From contig CM059587.1 of NCBI GenBank assembly GCA_030407085.1, forward strand, positions 30,043,001 to 30,107,000: a stretch of 64,000 bases of DNA, written 5' to 3'. Of this stretch, positions 1 to 12,521 are shown piece after piece. Under the pieces are notes generated by a model. That model did no database searches and had not been told where the DNA came from. It saw only the letters and a list, made by a program, of their open reading frames with translations. Each line of letters opens with the position of its first letter. Position 1 is the first letter of the stretch. A program made the position numbers and the translations under genes. This DNA comes from Trichopria drosophilae (taxonomy: Eukaryota > Arthropoda > Insecta > Hymenoptera > Diapriidae).

Positions 1-103
1 TTTACTTCTTACTAATAATTATCTTATTATTAATTTCAAGAACACGTCACCTGTAGCTTATAAGAAATTCCAATTTCTTCAAAGGAAATTCTTGGGACGT
101 TCC

Positions 104-199
104 AGACGATTGTCTAAAGGACTAAATATCCTTTGTCATTGGGTCATTTATACCTTTCGATAATTCGCCACACCCCCCAAAGTGAAAGTTTTCCAATTA
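104..199 (+). repeat. Diverged direct repeat, copy 1
   Basis: About 96 bp beginning AGACGATTGTC and ending AAAGTTTTCCAATTA reappear at 2489-2584, where the match begins AGACGATTGTC and ends AAAGTTTTCAAATTA. By eye about three quarters of positions agree, in the same orientation. No terminal motif or target duplication was seen, so the element class is unknown. Confidence 0.55.
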
Positions 200-378
200 A
201 GGGAGCACACGCAATTAAATGTCCCGGACGAGGTATAGATCCAGATGAAGCTAAGGTTTAGACAACAAAGTCATTAGTTTTCAAAATCGGTCAATTGAGA
301 TTTCTCGGACAGTAGGGGATGCGATACACTTTAAATGGTCGGGATTGACTCGAGTATGCAATTTGTCCATCTCTATGA

Positions 379-681
379 CAGGAAAGCGACCGAGTTTATG
401 GCCGAACAGAAGTCTGGAAAAGGCTTTCCCTTGTAAATTCACCTACCTCGAACAGCCATTTGACCCTGACCGTTTTCTCCAACTTGTTGCTCTGCACCCT
501 TCAAGTTTTTGTGTGCGCTTCATCAGTGCCCAAAAATCACGAGGACTTTCGGGGCCTCATCGCCATCTCGAGTTTTCCCCTCGGCGCTTTGTGTCCCGGC
601 GTGGGTACCTTTCAAGATGCACGATGGGAAACACAATTTATGCCTTCCTGAAAAGATACAGCGACTGGAGAAAGATTTATT
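379..681 (+). other. Candidate upstream exon or 5' leader, unresolved
   Basis: This stretch is richer in G+C than its surroundings and ends in a strong donor (TTATT then GTGAGT at 682). One frame, open from 379 to 651, holds a hydrophobic stretch like a signal peptide (LTVFSNLLLCTLQVFVCASS). It has no ATG and closes before the donor. A weaker donor (GTACCT at 605) in that frame has the phase the first Domeless exon at 3780 needs. A second frame has ATG at 617 and gives MHDGKHNLCLPEKIQRLEKD, but joining it to 3780 would create a stop. It may be the Domeless leader, a non-coding exon, or unrelated. Confidence 0.3.
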
Positions 682-3600
682 GTGAGTCTTTTTTAGGGCT
701 TAAATTTTCGGATTAAGTTCGATCGGGGACTACTTTTTCTAAGTTGAAAATTAATACCAATTTTTTAAACTTAAAAAAATTACTTTCGGGTAATTTCAAA
801 GTACGATTCCAAAAATAGAAATTTTTTGTAATATTGTACTTTATGGCCATCGGATGGCCTCTAGGATTTATAAGAATTATAACTTTGCCACGAAAACTCG
901 GGTTTTGAACATTTTCCACGGTTTATCTAACGAGGCAAATTTGCACTTCTTATATGAGAACGGTCAAGAATGCCGTTGAAAACAAATTTTCCTTTGTGAG
1001 CGATTGAGAAAAAAAACCTAGGTGTGACTTGTCACTTCTGCGAAATAATATTCGAAAGGAGTGAGCCATAATTCCGTAATAAAGTTACGTATTGAATTAA
1101 ACGATTAAAAGACGGGTTTTTATCAAAAAGTTAATTTACGCTGAAAACAAGTCATCGAAACTTTCAATTTAAACGCGTTTACATTCTATGTTTGTACTAA
1201 CGAACGGAGAAAATATTTACTCACCTAGAAATCGACCTTTATTGATTAAAAACGTATCGGGCTATATAAAATTGAAAAACGCTGTTGTAACAAAGGTCTT
1301 AGTATATTAAAAAATGACGAGGGATGGCTTAGTTCACTTCTTTATCGAAAAAAGATCTGATATTCCTTCAAGGAACGTCAATACGCAAGTATGTTTCATC
1401 TTATTTTCTTTCTAGAAATTTTATTTTTTGTTTAAACCAGAAAAGAAATAGCTAGTTTATTGAGAGGCAAAGAAAGAAAACCATAATTAATCTACTTTTA
1501 TATGCGTAATTTGAGTTTCCATTTATTATTCCTTATGTATCGTATAGTAATCCATTTCACTAACGGGCGCGGAGCAGTGGAGGCAGCAGTGTAATTCGTA
1601 ACTGCGACTAGCGGCAGCAGGAATAACTACATCAAATATGTACACTGTTTTTTTAGTTTTTCCTTTGTTTATTACTTAGTAATAGCACATTTTACTACTC
1701 CTTTTTCCATAATACTTGCAAGGTCAGACAAAAAATGGATGATAAAATTTCCCATAATATTTCTTTCTGTGTACTGTTGCCATGCGTCATGTGTTTTTTG
1801 AAATCGTAACCAAAAGGCAATTCGTAAAATAATCATATATTAATTATATAGTTTTATAACCCGACGTCCGATGAATAAGAAAAAAAATACAAACTGGTGA
1901 CACTCTAGATAAAGACTATAAAAACTCCCCGTAAATTCCTCGATTTTCCGCCGATTCAGAACTTCTCTGTAAACGATTATGTGAAATGATTTCATTATCG
2001 AGTCGAGCGAAATTATCTTAAAATAAAGTCGCCACGGACAGAAAAGGACTTTTTAGGAGCGAATGAAATAGTTTTGCTTCTCGGAAGCTGATGAAAGATG
2101 GAATTAATGGGGGTTCGCAAGTTGTCGTAATTTTTTATAACCGAATTATCGAACGGCTCTGGATTCGGGAATGTGCATGTACTGCTTTCGGATGGATTTT
2201 ACGAACGCTGTTTAGATTTACTGTCGCAAGCAAGTAAAACATTCACTGGCGGTCATATCGAAGTGTATTTCCGAAAACTCTCGACTGTTATTTCTCCCAA
2301 ATTTCGTCGGTAGGGACTGTTCAGGGACGTTGTCGAGGAACAATTTGGTTCACTGTTTTGACTTTTACGATTAGCGTTTGAAATTTGCTGATTATTTTTC
2401 TTAAATTTTTATCATGATCCCAAAGGAGTTTCATCCAGAGTTGGGCAATGTAAATCCAAAATAACGTAACCCAAATTGAATATTATCGAGACGATTGTCG
2501 GAAGGACTGAATGCCTTTTGTTATTCCGTCATTTATACTTTAAGCCACTTCATCACATTTCCCAGGGTGAAAGTTTTCAAATTATGACGAGACAATTGTA
2601 TGAACACAAAAAGAACATAGGTTTGAATTCAGAACAAAACATAGGCCTGACAAAACATCGTATAGTAACAGGACATGCTTTCGATTTTAATAAAATCAAG
2701 ATTCCAAAGATAAAAACTTAATAAATATGAGATATTAGACTTGTAAATTACTTTTTAATTTGTTTTCATTTTGCGTTCTTTCTTTTATTCCATAAAGTTA
2801 CCCTCGGTGTGCAGAAATAAATTAAACTAACAGTCAAAATCGATCTTTTTTTATTGTTATTAACAAATATTATTACAGATTAAACAAATTGTATAAATAC
2901 GTGAAAATGGCGGAAAACACATCTATTATTTTAATTTTGTTTAAATCCTCGTTTCCATGCATTTTATTCTTACTTATTACGAAAGTAGAGGAACCATAAA
3001 ACCCCTCAAAAATTAAGAATATCCTAAAAGTGAGTTGATCCTAAGGATTGAAACTAAATGTACATTTCCAATGTTGAATTCTGTTCCTTTCGCGATCCGC
3101 ATCGACAAGTAGTGGACGTGAGCAGCATAAATGATTACCAATAAGAAATGCACACAGTATCTCGTTCGAAGATAAATTCTTACGAACAGCATTGTTTGTG
3201 TATTTCTCGCGTGTCCTGATCGAATTTTAATCGTTCTTACTTAACTTTCCTTATGTTTGGAAAAATCTTGCACAACATTAAAAATTTACAGTTTTCATAC
3301 AAATCACGAGATTTTGTAACGATGTTATTTACAGTTAATCTTATACGTTTTTATTTAAGTTTCTTTTGTCTAAACAAATAAGGTATCAATTAAATGCAAA
3401 AAAGATAACGCACAACATTTTTATATATAGTTAAAACATAATTTCGGTCTTATAATGGCCTCGAATATGAATGAAAATGTTATCATGGTAGTTAATACGG
3501 TAACGCGAAAATAATTGTTTCATAGAAGCCGCGTTCATAATTAGGTTAATTAATTTCATCGATTAGATGCTCATATTTTTATTTACATGGTCTTCCTTGT

Positions 3601-3779
3601 TTATTTTTTGTCAATATTGATTTCTGGTTACTTTTGTTAATGATACTGCGGCCGCATGGAAGGCGTGTTTTCATTCGAAGGAATTTACGATCGATTTCAA
3701 TATATTGGCTTTATATTTGTAAATAATTTTTGCAAAAATTCGAAATGTAATTCATTCGTTTATTCTTCTTCTGTTGCAG
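682..3779. other. AT-rich stretch, no gene seen
   Basis: It is probably intron or upstream sequence of the cytokine receptor. No exon with both good splice sites and a sustained frame was found. The only recognisable item is the second copy of the 96-bp direct repeat. A G+C-richer patch at 1566-1630 (CAGTGGAGGCAGCAGTG) has no coding support. Confidence 0.4.
2489..2584 (+). repeat. Diverged direct repeat, copy 2
   Basis: This is the partner of the copy at 104-199, in the same orientation about 2.3 kb away. Shared blocks include GACGATTGTC, TCATTTATAC and GTGAAAGTTTT. Confidence 0.55.
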
Positions 3780-6700
3780 TTAAACCCCAACCGGTGGAGA
3801 ATTTCACGTGTATCTCAAGGAATTGGGAAAATATGACCTGCACCTGGGTTCCACCGCCTAATTTCATAACAACCAAGTATTCGTTGGCTTTCAAATTAGC
3901 TGGTCGAAATCACAAACTCTATCCGTGCCCAACCAATGATGATCCCAGGCCGAAGAATCCAAACAGTTGTTTTTGGAGCGCGGCGACCAATCCTATTTAT
4001 CGACAACCTTACGATTATTATACATTTTACTTTAATGGAGAAAACGCCCTTGGAAATTGGACGGGGACCTTCCGATATCATCATTATGCATACGGTAAGC
4101 TTAGCTCGTTTCTTAAATTCTGAAAAACTGAATATAAATACCTATTGGCAAACCATTGTTCCGTATAAGTAAGTTCATCAGAAAAGAACAACCAAAACAG
4201 TTGCTAAAGTGGGGATTGGTATGTAATCAAGTGTTTCAACACTTGCGAGAACAAATGCATGTGCGTATTCAACGCGAGACTTATACGCCACCAAACGGCG
4301 ATCGTTCGATACACCAGTGTTTCAAGTGAAGTGAAAATTTCACTGTTACAATAGTGATCGGTCATTTGAAAATCACTTTATTCCAGGAAAATCTCAAAAC
4401 GCGTATTTTTATATTGTATTGGGATAGAAAAATTGTTTTTAAAAAGTAGTATAGAAGGTGGAATCGGCAGGTTGCAAATTTACATTCAAAATTCGGACAC
4501 TACATGGAGGATGTAAAATGAAGCACAAGAGTAATTAATTATGGTATATTATGGGTTTCTAACTTCTATATGTCTTTTTTAGAATCATTCTCTAGACCAT
4601 ACATAATATGAACTCTAGTTCTCCATTGTCAAATCGTTAATGGCTTTTTTAAACAATGTTCTATTATTCTACTAAGAAAGAATAATTTAAAAACAACATG
4701 TTTGCCAGTAGGTCACTGTGTTGGGCTTTTATATGAATGTGTTCACCAAATTTCTAAATATTTTTATATTCTTATAGTGATTCCTGCAAGGCCTGCTAAT
4801 TTAACGGTTGTGAATAAAACGCTGGATAGCGCGATGATAATGTGGAGTATTGCTTTTCCCATGCAAAACTTTCCAGTCGCACTGCATCATCGTATAACAT
4901 ATCAAAATCAGTGGGATAGCAAAAAATCATGGACGGTAAGACTGCGTATGATATTAGACGTGACAGAAATGATCAATCGTGTTTTAATTATCAATTTCAA
5001 TCGATCGTTATTACGCGGAACATACTTTCTTCAAAACTCTACAGGGGAGAACGTCATCGTATTTTCACGAATTGTTGCGATAACGATTTCTCAATTATCA
5101 TTGCAGATCACAATTTTCTTATTTATCATCATTTTTATCGCGGCTACTGTAGAAATATTTTTTTTTATTGCATACTAATAAATCGGTAATGTCCAATTTA
5201 TAGGTGATCAATATCAACGACGAATCAACGCGTAACGTTGCCAACCAATATTACAATTTGACAAATCTGAAATACGCCAATACCGGTTATGAAGTCCGAG
5301 TCGTCATGAAAAGCTCATTGGCTGTTGGAGAAGATAAATGGAGTGACTATAGCGTTGTCACTTTCCGCACACCTCCAAGACGTAAGTATCATTACCATTA
5401 CGAAATTCCACTTATATGCAGAGATAATTTCTTTCTTGAAAAGACATAAGTATTAATTAAACGTATTTTTACAGTTCCTACATATCCGCCGCGCGCGGAT
5501 ATCGGAAGCTTCGAGATCACGGATAACAATTTGAATCGTGACGTATACATCTATTGGCAAAAAATAGCTCCTTCGATGGAAAATGGCGAAAACTTCAGAT
5601 ATCAAGTGTCTTCGGTGGAAGAAAATGGTCGAAGGATAAGTTTGGCGCCAAACGAGACCACGAGGACGTACGCCAAGTTCCGAGGCATTAAACTCAATAG
5701 CAACTACAGATTCGAGATCGTGTCAAGCAACGAAGTTGGCGATAGTACGGACGCAACGAAAGTTTTCCTACCTAGCAAACCCATGAGTAAGTAAAACTGA
5801 ACGATTGCAACGTTTCTTGACGTGAATTTTGAAAAATTTATTAATCAATTTGATTTTGTTTTTGTTCAGTACCGAAAGAACCGATGGCGTTTACTAAGAT
5901 CGCTTTCGATGATGGTTTGTATGAACTGTCTTGGAAAGCACCACCTGGCGGTGATCGAGACGTTACTAATTACACGATTTTCTGGTGCGACAACGAGAGA
6001 GATCGGCCATATCAGTGTACTGTAAGTAATTTTGTTTTCGACTCAATTACAGATATATTACAAATTCCATTGTTGATTGGACAATAAAGGGGAGATTGAA
6101 TACTTTAGACAAAATTATCTAATTATACCGGTTACTAATAGCGCGATAATTGCGTCAGACTTTCTAGTTCATTAAAATTATTCATTGTTATCAGACGAGT
6201 GACTAACCATTATCAGCTTTAGTGTACGCAAATTGAATAAATAATAGATCTGTCATTATCTCAAGTATTTTTCACGAACGTCATTTTAAAAGAATTTTAT
6301 AAAAACTGATCATGAAAAACGATATTGGTTAAAAACAGGGCTACCTGGACTGGATACATTTGCCAAAATCAACGACGCTGTATAACATGACAGTGCCAGA
6401 CCCTAAGAAAGTCTATCAATTTGCTATCGCTGCCAATACGGTACAAGCAAGCAGCGGGATGGTATGGGCAAGCTGCACGGTAATTCATAACAAAGTGATG
6501 GGTAAAATGAAATCTGTTTGGATAAATCGAATCGGTTCTGACTACATCGAAGTGGGCTGGAAGTTAGAATGCTCGGATCGAATAGGCATCGTGGAAGGCT
6601 TCAAGATCTATTACTGTCCAATCGTATCGCCACATAACCTCAACTGCAAGGGCGAGAAGTTAAACACCACCATCAGAGCTGACCCTACGATCATCCGGGG

Positions 6701-9700
6701 TGAAGTGAGCAAGTTGAAGCCCTACACGACATACATGTTGGCTGTCGCGGTTATAACCAAGAACGGCGAAGGACAGCACAGCGACCCTCTGTACAACACC
6801 ACCCTGGAAGCTGCCCCGAGCATGTCCCCCAGCGGTGTCGAAGCCAGGAACGTGACCAACACCACGATGTTCGTCGAATGGGAGACACCGACGGCTATGA
6901 ACGGGGTTCTTCGATATTACGTAGTTTATTACAACGACTTTTTCAAGAAGGTCGAAGAAGTCACCGATGTCCAGCTGGACGATTTGGATGGATACACCAA
7001 TTACAGTATCAGCGTAGCGGCTTGTACGGTGTCGTGCAGCGAGAAATCGGCACCGATCTACAGAATGACGAACATCGGCATACCTGGAGAGATTTCAAGA
7101 CCTTACTCACCTCCGCAGGAAAGTTCATCACCAGATTCGAATAGACTCATACGGTGGAACAAACCGAACAAACCGGGTGGACCTATCCACTATTATCAGT
7201 TCATCGTCGGGGACGGAGAGATTGAAAACGTTACTGCAAATGGTGAGTTAAAAAATGCATTATTAGTTGAGTGGAAATAATGTCAGAATTCTCCGTCAGG
7301 AGGTGCTGATGCTTTATTAAAACGATCATTATTATTTCTGAAAAATGATTAAATTTTAATTACTCCAATAAAAAGTTGTAATTGCATGTTTTTTCTGTAA
7401 CAGTAATGACATTTAGTATTGTTAATAATTAACTGTATTTCGATTTTACAGAAATCCAACTAGACTGCAAAATCATCAACGAAGCTAAATCGGACAAATT
7501 CCTCGTGAGAGCGGTCAACATTGTCAACGACGTGCATCTAACAGGACCGTGGTCGAAACCTCTGGGAATACAAACCTGCAGCGGTGCCGGTAAATATATT
7601 TTTTATTTAATTCAGTCGTTTTATCATTTTCCTAAATTGTAATGCATTTGATAGTATTGTGTTTACACATATAATTCGAATCAAGAAATTGTTTCCACTG
7701 AAAACAAAAATGATTAAATACGTTTCTTTAGTCTTTTTATTTTTATGTAATGATATAATATTTGAATTGTTTAAAAATTCGTTAAAATAATTTTAATTAA
7801 TCGATGCTTATTTAATAACAAAAATGTGTGTTTTTAATTTCAGCAATACCACCGGAATGGCTGATCGTGATCTGGATCATTGTGGCAATCATTGGAATAG
7901 CCTTCAGTACATTCATGGCATTTGTCAGCAAAAGGTAATTTCTTTTTTTTTATATGTGCATTCTTTTCGTTAGACTATGTTCAAATTGGGATCTGCCATA
8001 TTGGCCAATAGCCCAATCTCCTTTCTCCAAATGCAAGATTCGATTATTTCGAAAATTAGCCACCGACAAATGTCAGACCCCAATCGTAATGAAAACCGCA
8101 AATGTTTGTCGGATGCTCTACATAACCTCAAAAGTATAAAAAAAAAACATTTTTCGAGTTTATATCGTCAAATATCTCAAAATTTTGAGGTGATGGGTCG
8201 ATTGTGATCTTAAATTCGGATTTTACGCACAAAATTATTTCACAAATGCCGCAAAGCTTACCAATAAATTGAGTACCGTTTTTCACATACTGAACCTACT
8301 TTAATATATGTTTATAAACGTTTAAACTTTATGTGATTCTGCGCAAGCTGAATAGTATTTAAAAAATCCAATTTTTTCAGACATTTTTTTTAAGCATTAA
8401 TATTCATTTCGCATAAACTTTACATTTAAATTATATCAGTCTCTCACTCATATTTGTTATTTTGAAAAGGGCCAGTGAACTAACCGAAATATAAATATTT
8501 TTGGATTTTTGGAAATGTACACAGTTCGGTTTATTATGACCGTTACATACGATTTTATATTAATTATTAAATAACTAAATATCAAACATGAAATAACGAA
8601 TTTTATTATTTGTAATTCTTTGTAATTTAAACCATATATTTCACTGTTTAATTCTATAATCATTATTAATCAAATTGTTTACATTGGTTTAATTTTAATT
8701 TACTTAATTGAATTTTAATTTAATTACTTTATATTAATTAATTTTATTGTTTTTTGTTTTAGATTGTGGTTCAAATGTAAAGCGATGCAGGACGTCGAAG
8801 TAAAGCTGCCACCAGGCCTCGCATCTAATGTGGTAAGTGTCGCAGTATTAATATTGATTCACGAATGTAATAAATGTATGAAAGTACAAGTTTTAAAAAA
8901 CGTTCCAATTCGGGTCAGAATTAATTGTTATGTTTTCTTTAAGAAAATGCATAATATCTAGACAGTTTACTATTTTGTGGTGTAAGACGAATGTTGAATT
9001 TTTCACTACAGCTTCTGATTCGTAAAAAAATAAACAAGACGTCCATTTATATTCTATCACGGTACCCATAAATATAAAAGAAATCAATATGATAATAATT
9101 CTTAAACATGTGAACATGTGAAATTAGGATTCTATTTACAAATTTTTCTATTATTATTAAAAATATCTTATCATTTTCAAAACTGATTCACATTTTCGAC
9201 ATTCAAGCTATTAGTTTATTCGAAATTTCATGACAGCAAGTGCACAAAAGCTGCTGAAACTGTTTTTTAATTATTGTTTGTATTTGTCATATATTTTTGT
9301 CCAGTTCAACTTACGGTAATTTTACCGGCGATTGACGCGTGATCCCATGTCATTAATTCGTTTTATATGAATGAAATATAATTTTGACACAATTGTGAAG
9401 TATGCTGGGAATCATCGTAATCTTGAAAACCGAAACCAGTCCCTCTGTTTAGTCGTTTTGCAAGATGCAAAAGAATAACGTTACAAAATGTTCTGGTACA
9501 ATTTTTAATCCATGCATTTTCAAAAGTCTACTTTTTTACCAGAAAAATATCCGCAAACATAATGGATCCTTAACACGTTTTGCTGCGTTATTCACATTCA
9601 TATATCAGTTATACGTCATCTTGATGTAAGAAATGATACTGTCCGTTTCAAAAATTCAAATTTCAATTCATCAAAGTAAGACCTTACATTATTGATCGAT

Positions 9701-12521
9701 TTTGTAATTCATCATTTTACCGTTGAGAACTTAGAAATGTTTATCATTGTGTTTACGTTAAATCGCAAATTTGGGGGGTGAACTTTTGTCTCGAAATTGG
9801 CAGAAAAAAAATTGTTTCGATCACCCTTTATGGAGTACTGATACAATTTTCAAAATTCAAAATAATGCAAGTTATAGTGTAGATTTTGAATTTGAACAAA
9901 AAATCGAATATGGATTAAAAAGGTGCCGGATATTGAGCATGTACAAATATTCAATATGGGTCCCAAAAAAACAAAGACTTTAGTTGCATTTCGAAGTAAA
10001 ATTTTCTCCGCATTGTCAATTTTTTACAAATACTGTAACGTAAGATCTTCAAATTAGTTATGATTTCTTGAGGATGCTCGATTTTACCCGTTGAATATGA
10101 ATTCGTTGAAAAAATTCTCAATGATACGTTTCTTTCAAAGAGAATGCAAAATATTAAAAATGACAAAAAACGCTCTTCATAAATACGAACTGCAATTTAA
10201 AACTCCATTCTCTCTCGCCCACGCACACCCACATTATTTCCCTTTGTGTCAGTTGTAATCCAAGTTATATTGCAGTTAATTCATTCAAATCAGTAGTTTT
10301 GTCCATTTTCTATTAGTTTGGTGAAGAAATAAGATATGCAAGTTTGAAATAAAACGTTTCTGGTTTATGATGTATAAATAAACAGATATGACAAACTTAA
10401 TTTTTTTTCTGCAAATCTCATTATTGACGACATTTTTTAAATTATTTATACGATTTTGTAGGAAGCTGATTAGGAACCCACAGACAGATTTATTAAATCC
10501 AAAACAGCCATTTCAATATGGCCATTATTGAGATATCTAAAAATTGAAATTTACGATTTCCTTTTTAATTTTTATCCGTCATATTCCATCTGCCATTTTT
10601 AATTTCGTAAGGATAACAGAATATAACTACCCAGAAAAAAAACGGTGAACCAAATTTTGTTTAAATAAAGACATTTTTAAATTTTGTCCGCCATATTTGA
10701 TTGGCAATTTTGAATTTCATAAAATATATTGAATTCGAATTAACAGCGATCCGGAGAACCCCCGATTAACGATTTTCGACTGAATTGCATCAACATGAAA
10801 TATGCGCGACACAAAATTATAATTATGAAATTAGAATACTTTCAGTTCAAAAGCAAAATACGAATAACAAAATGTATAGTCCTTAAGTTAGTAATTACTG
10901 TGAATTACGAAAGTAATTATTATAAACACTTAATAATTAATTAAAACAATAAAACTACATGTTCATGAACTTTTGATGTTTTTTCAACGAATTCTTACTC
11001 ATAAAGAAAAATAAAAATGAGTAAAAAAACGTGACGACTTTTCTTAAAAACGAATTTGAAGGTCTTGATTTGTAGTATCCAGAGAAACATAAAGACAATG
11101 GACAGTAAAATTTTTTAAATTTCGGAAGAAAAAAAATCGAAAAATGAAGCATTTTGGAATTAGAAGAATTAAGAGTAAAACTGAATACACTAATTGAAAG
11201 GTTTATTTCTATTAAGATGTTCTTTAAGTTCTTACGTACTCCTTCTAGTAGATTCGCTTGCCAATTAAGTGTACAAATCAGGAACGTTTTTATTAGAATA
11301 TTTTATTTCGTATTTGCTATGAAAATAATGCTATATTCAAATTTTGTGATAAATAAACTAAATATTTGTTATTGACCGAGTTGTTCCTTTATTTTGCAGA
11401 AGTTACTTCAAAAGGGCAGCAGCGATCAACACATTCGACAATCATCGACGGATTCGAGTGGCTGTTCCAGTGGCCAGGAGTCGGTGACCTCATCTTTAAC
11501 TGCAGACTCACATGTATCCAGCGACAGTGGTGCGGATGTGGGTATCGGTCCAACGGAACCAGCAGTGCCGGTGACGTCGGTAACAGGTGGTCCTACCTGG
11601 GAGACGTCGAGCCTTCGACAACGCATCGTTGGAGGTCGTACACCACCGTCTGACACTGCAACGACATCCTTGTCGTCGTCATCATCGTCGGCGTCATCGT
11701 CGTCGTCGACAGCTGTGGGACGACGTAACGATCCGTACACGAAGATCGGAGGGAAACCAGCTTCAGAGGAGACCACGAGCACAGAAAATTTAATCGTTGA
11801 AACGACGACTCCGAGTCCAACTGTTTGGACACCCACGGGTTACATAGGTATGCCCTCGGCCGATGACCCCATTGGCTCGAAAGAGAGCTCCAGTTTAGGG
11901 AAGTACAGCGTCGTCAGCGCTCGACCCATGCTGGACGGTGGCGACGATAAGCTGGATCACGCGGTGGAGTCAACGACCAATCCCTACGTAACTTTGGCGA
12001 CGTTGGAGAAGAAATCCACAAAACCGCTGATCCAGAGAAGTCCCAAAGCCCTTGCCGAGGCCCTGACCAGCAAGCTGACCCTACCCGGGTCCATGCCTGT
12101 GACCGTCGCCGAAATTTCGCCGCCGACATCGAAACCCTACGTGACCGTCGCGTCGATCAACGAAATCGGCAGTAAAACCGCGAAGAGGGTGACGGACCAG
12201 TTGACGAAGCAGCCGTATGCGACGGTCTTCAAGATGCTCCGGGAAAGCGAAGAGGAGGGCATGAACTCTTCCGCGAGCAGCTCGTCGAGCTCCTCCTCGA
12301 CGATTCCTCTTTGTTGGCCCAGCGGCGACGAGTCCGAGGTCACCGAGCATCCCAAGGAATCCACAAAGAAGGCAGGCGGGGGCTACGTAACGCTCCCGGA
12401 GAAGACTATCGAGTCGAACGCCGTCGTGCAACAACGACTCTTGGCGAGTAAGCCGTCCCAGGGCCAGCCTTCTGACGAGCAGTACAGTAAAGTCGCGGTG
12501 GCGCCCTCTACAATGCACTGA
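3780..12521 (+). CDS. domeless: Cytokine receptor Domeless-like (JAK/STAT), multi-exon, 5' end missing
   Basis: This is a type I cytokine receptor of the arthropod Domeless family, which in Drosophila receives Unpaired ligands at the cell surface and activates Hopscotch JAK and STAT92E. Exons: 3780-4094, 4778-4935, 5204-5381, 5475-5786, 5870-6021, 6339-7242, 7452-7589, 7844-7934, 8763-8832, 11400-12521. All have GT-AG borders and phases agree throughout, giving about 1,146 codons. The first exon carries the paired-cysteine cytokine-receptor pattern (FTC...NMTCTW), with many N-glycosylation sequons after it. The third ends with WSDYS, close to the WSxWS box. Several fibronectin-III-like modules follow, then one membrane helix and a long Ser/Thr-rich tail. 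The N-terminal exon with signal peptide is not resolved: the exon at 3780 needs one base from an upstream exon. Family assignment is confident; orthology rests on domain order and tail layout. Confidence 0.88.
5339..5353 (+). other. WSDYS motif, WSxWS-like box of the receptor
   Basis: The codons TGG AGT GAC TAT AGC give WSDYS at the end of the first full fibronectin-like module. Type I cytokine receptors carry WSxWS here; a Tyr in place of the second Trp is a conservative variant. A second, weaker relative (GPWSKPLG) ends the last module before the membrane helix, near 7547-7570. Confidence 0.65.
7844..8832 (+). other. Receptor membrane helix and juxtamembrane Box1-like segment (two exons)
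   Basis: Exon 7844-7934 encodes about 22 hydrophobic residues (WLIVIWIIVAIIGIAFSTFM) followed by a basic stop-transfer SKR. Exon 8763-8832 adds LWFKCKAMQDVEVKLPPGL. The proline pair soon after the membrane resembles a Box1 JAK-docking segment, which in this family is short and poorly conserved; JAK docking is inferred from position only. The introns on either side are AT-rich and hold no gene. Confidence 0.6.
10665..10770 (-). repeat. Degenerate copy of the GCTGATTACGAATC module
   Basis: On the minus strand this part of the last Domeless intron reads GGGGGTTCTCCGGATCGCTG, then GAAATTCAAAATTGCC and AATATGGCGGACAAAA. That matches, in order, the module seen elsewhere. It is the only copy inside the receptor gene. 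The rest of the 8833-11399 intron shows nothing else I can name. Confidence 0.5.
11400..12521 (+). other. Receptor cytoplasmic tail with eight YxxΦ tyrosines and poly-Ser tracts
   Basis: The last exon encodes 373 residues, low in complexity and rich in Ser, Thr and Pro. Two poly-Ser runs lie near 11670-11712 and 12272-12300. It has exactly eight tyrosines, in the contexts YTKI, YIGM, YSVV, YVTL, YVTV, YATV, YVTL and YSKV; the first codon is at 11736 and the last near 12482. Every one has a hydrophobic residue at +3. YxxL is a known STAT5-type and SHP docking pattern, and YxxM a PI3K p85 pattern. No YxxQ (STAT3 type) is present. Four share a (P/G)Y(V/A)T(L/V) core, suggesting internal duplication. 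Confidence 0.8.

Noticed and set aside
10477..10600. Words such as CAATATGGCCATTATTGAG near the receptor intron module copy
   Set aside because: Too diverged to call a second module copy.
11426..11836. 136-codon antisense frame with an Asp-rich run
   Set aside because: The Asp run is simply the complement of the poly-Ser TCG/TCA repeat of the receptor.
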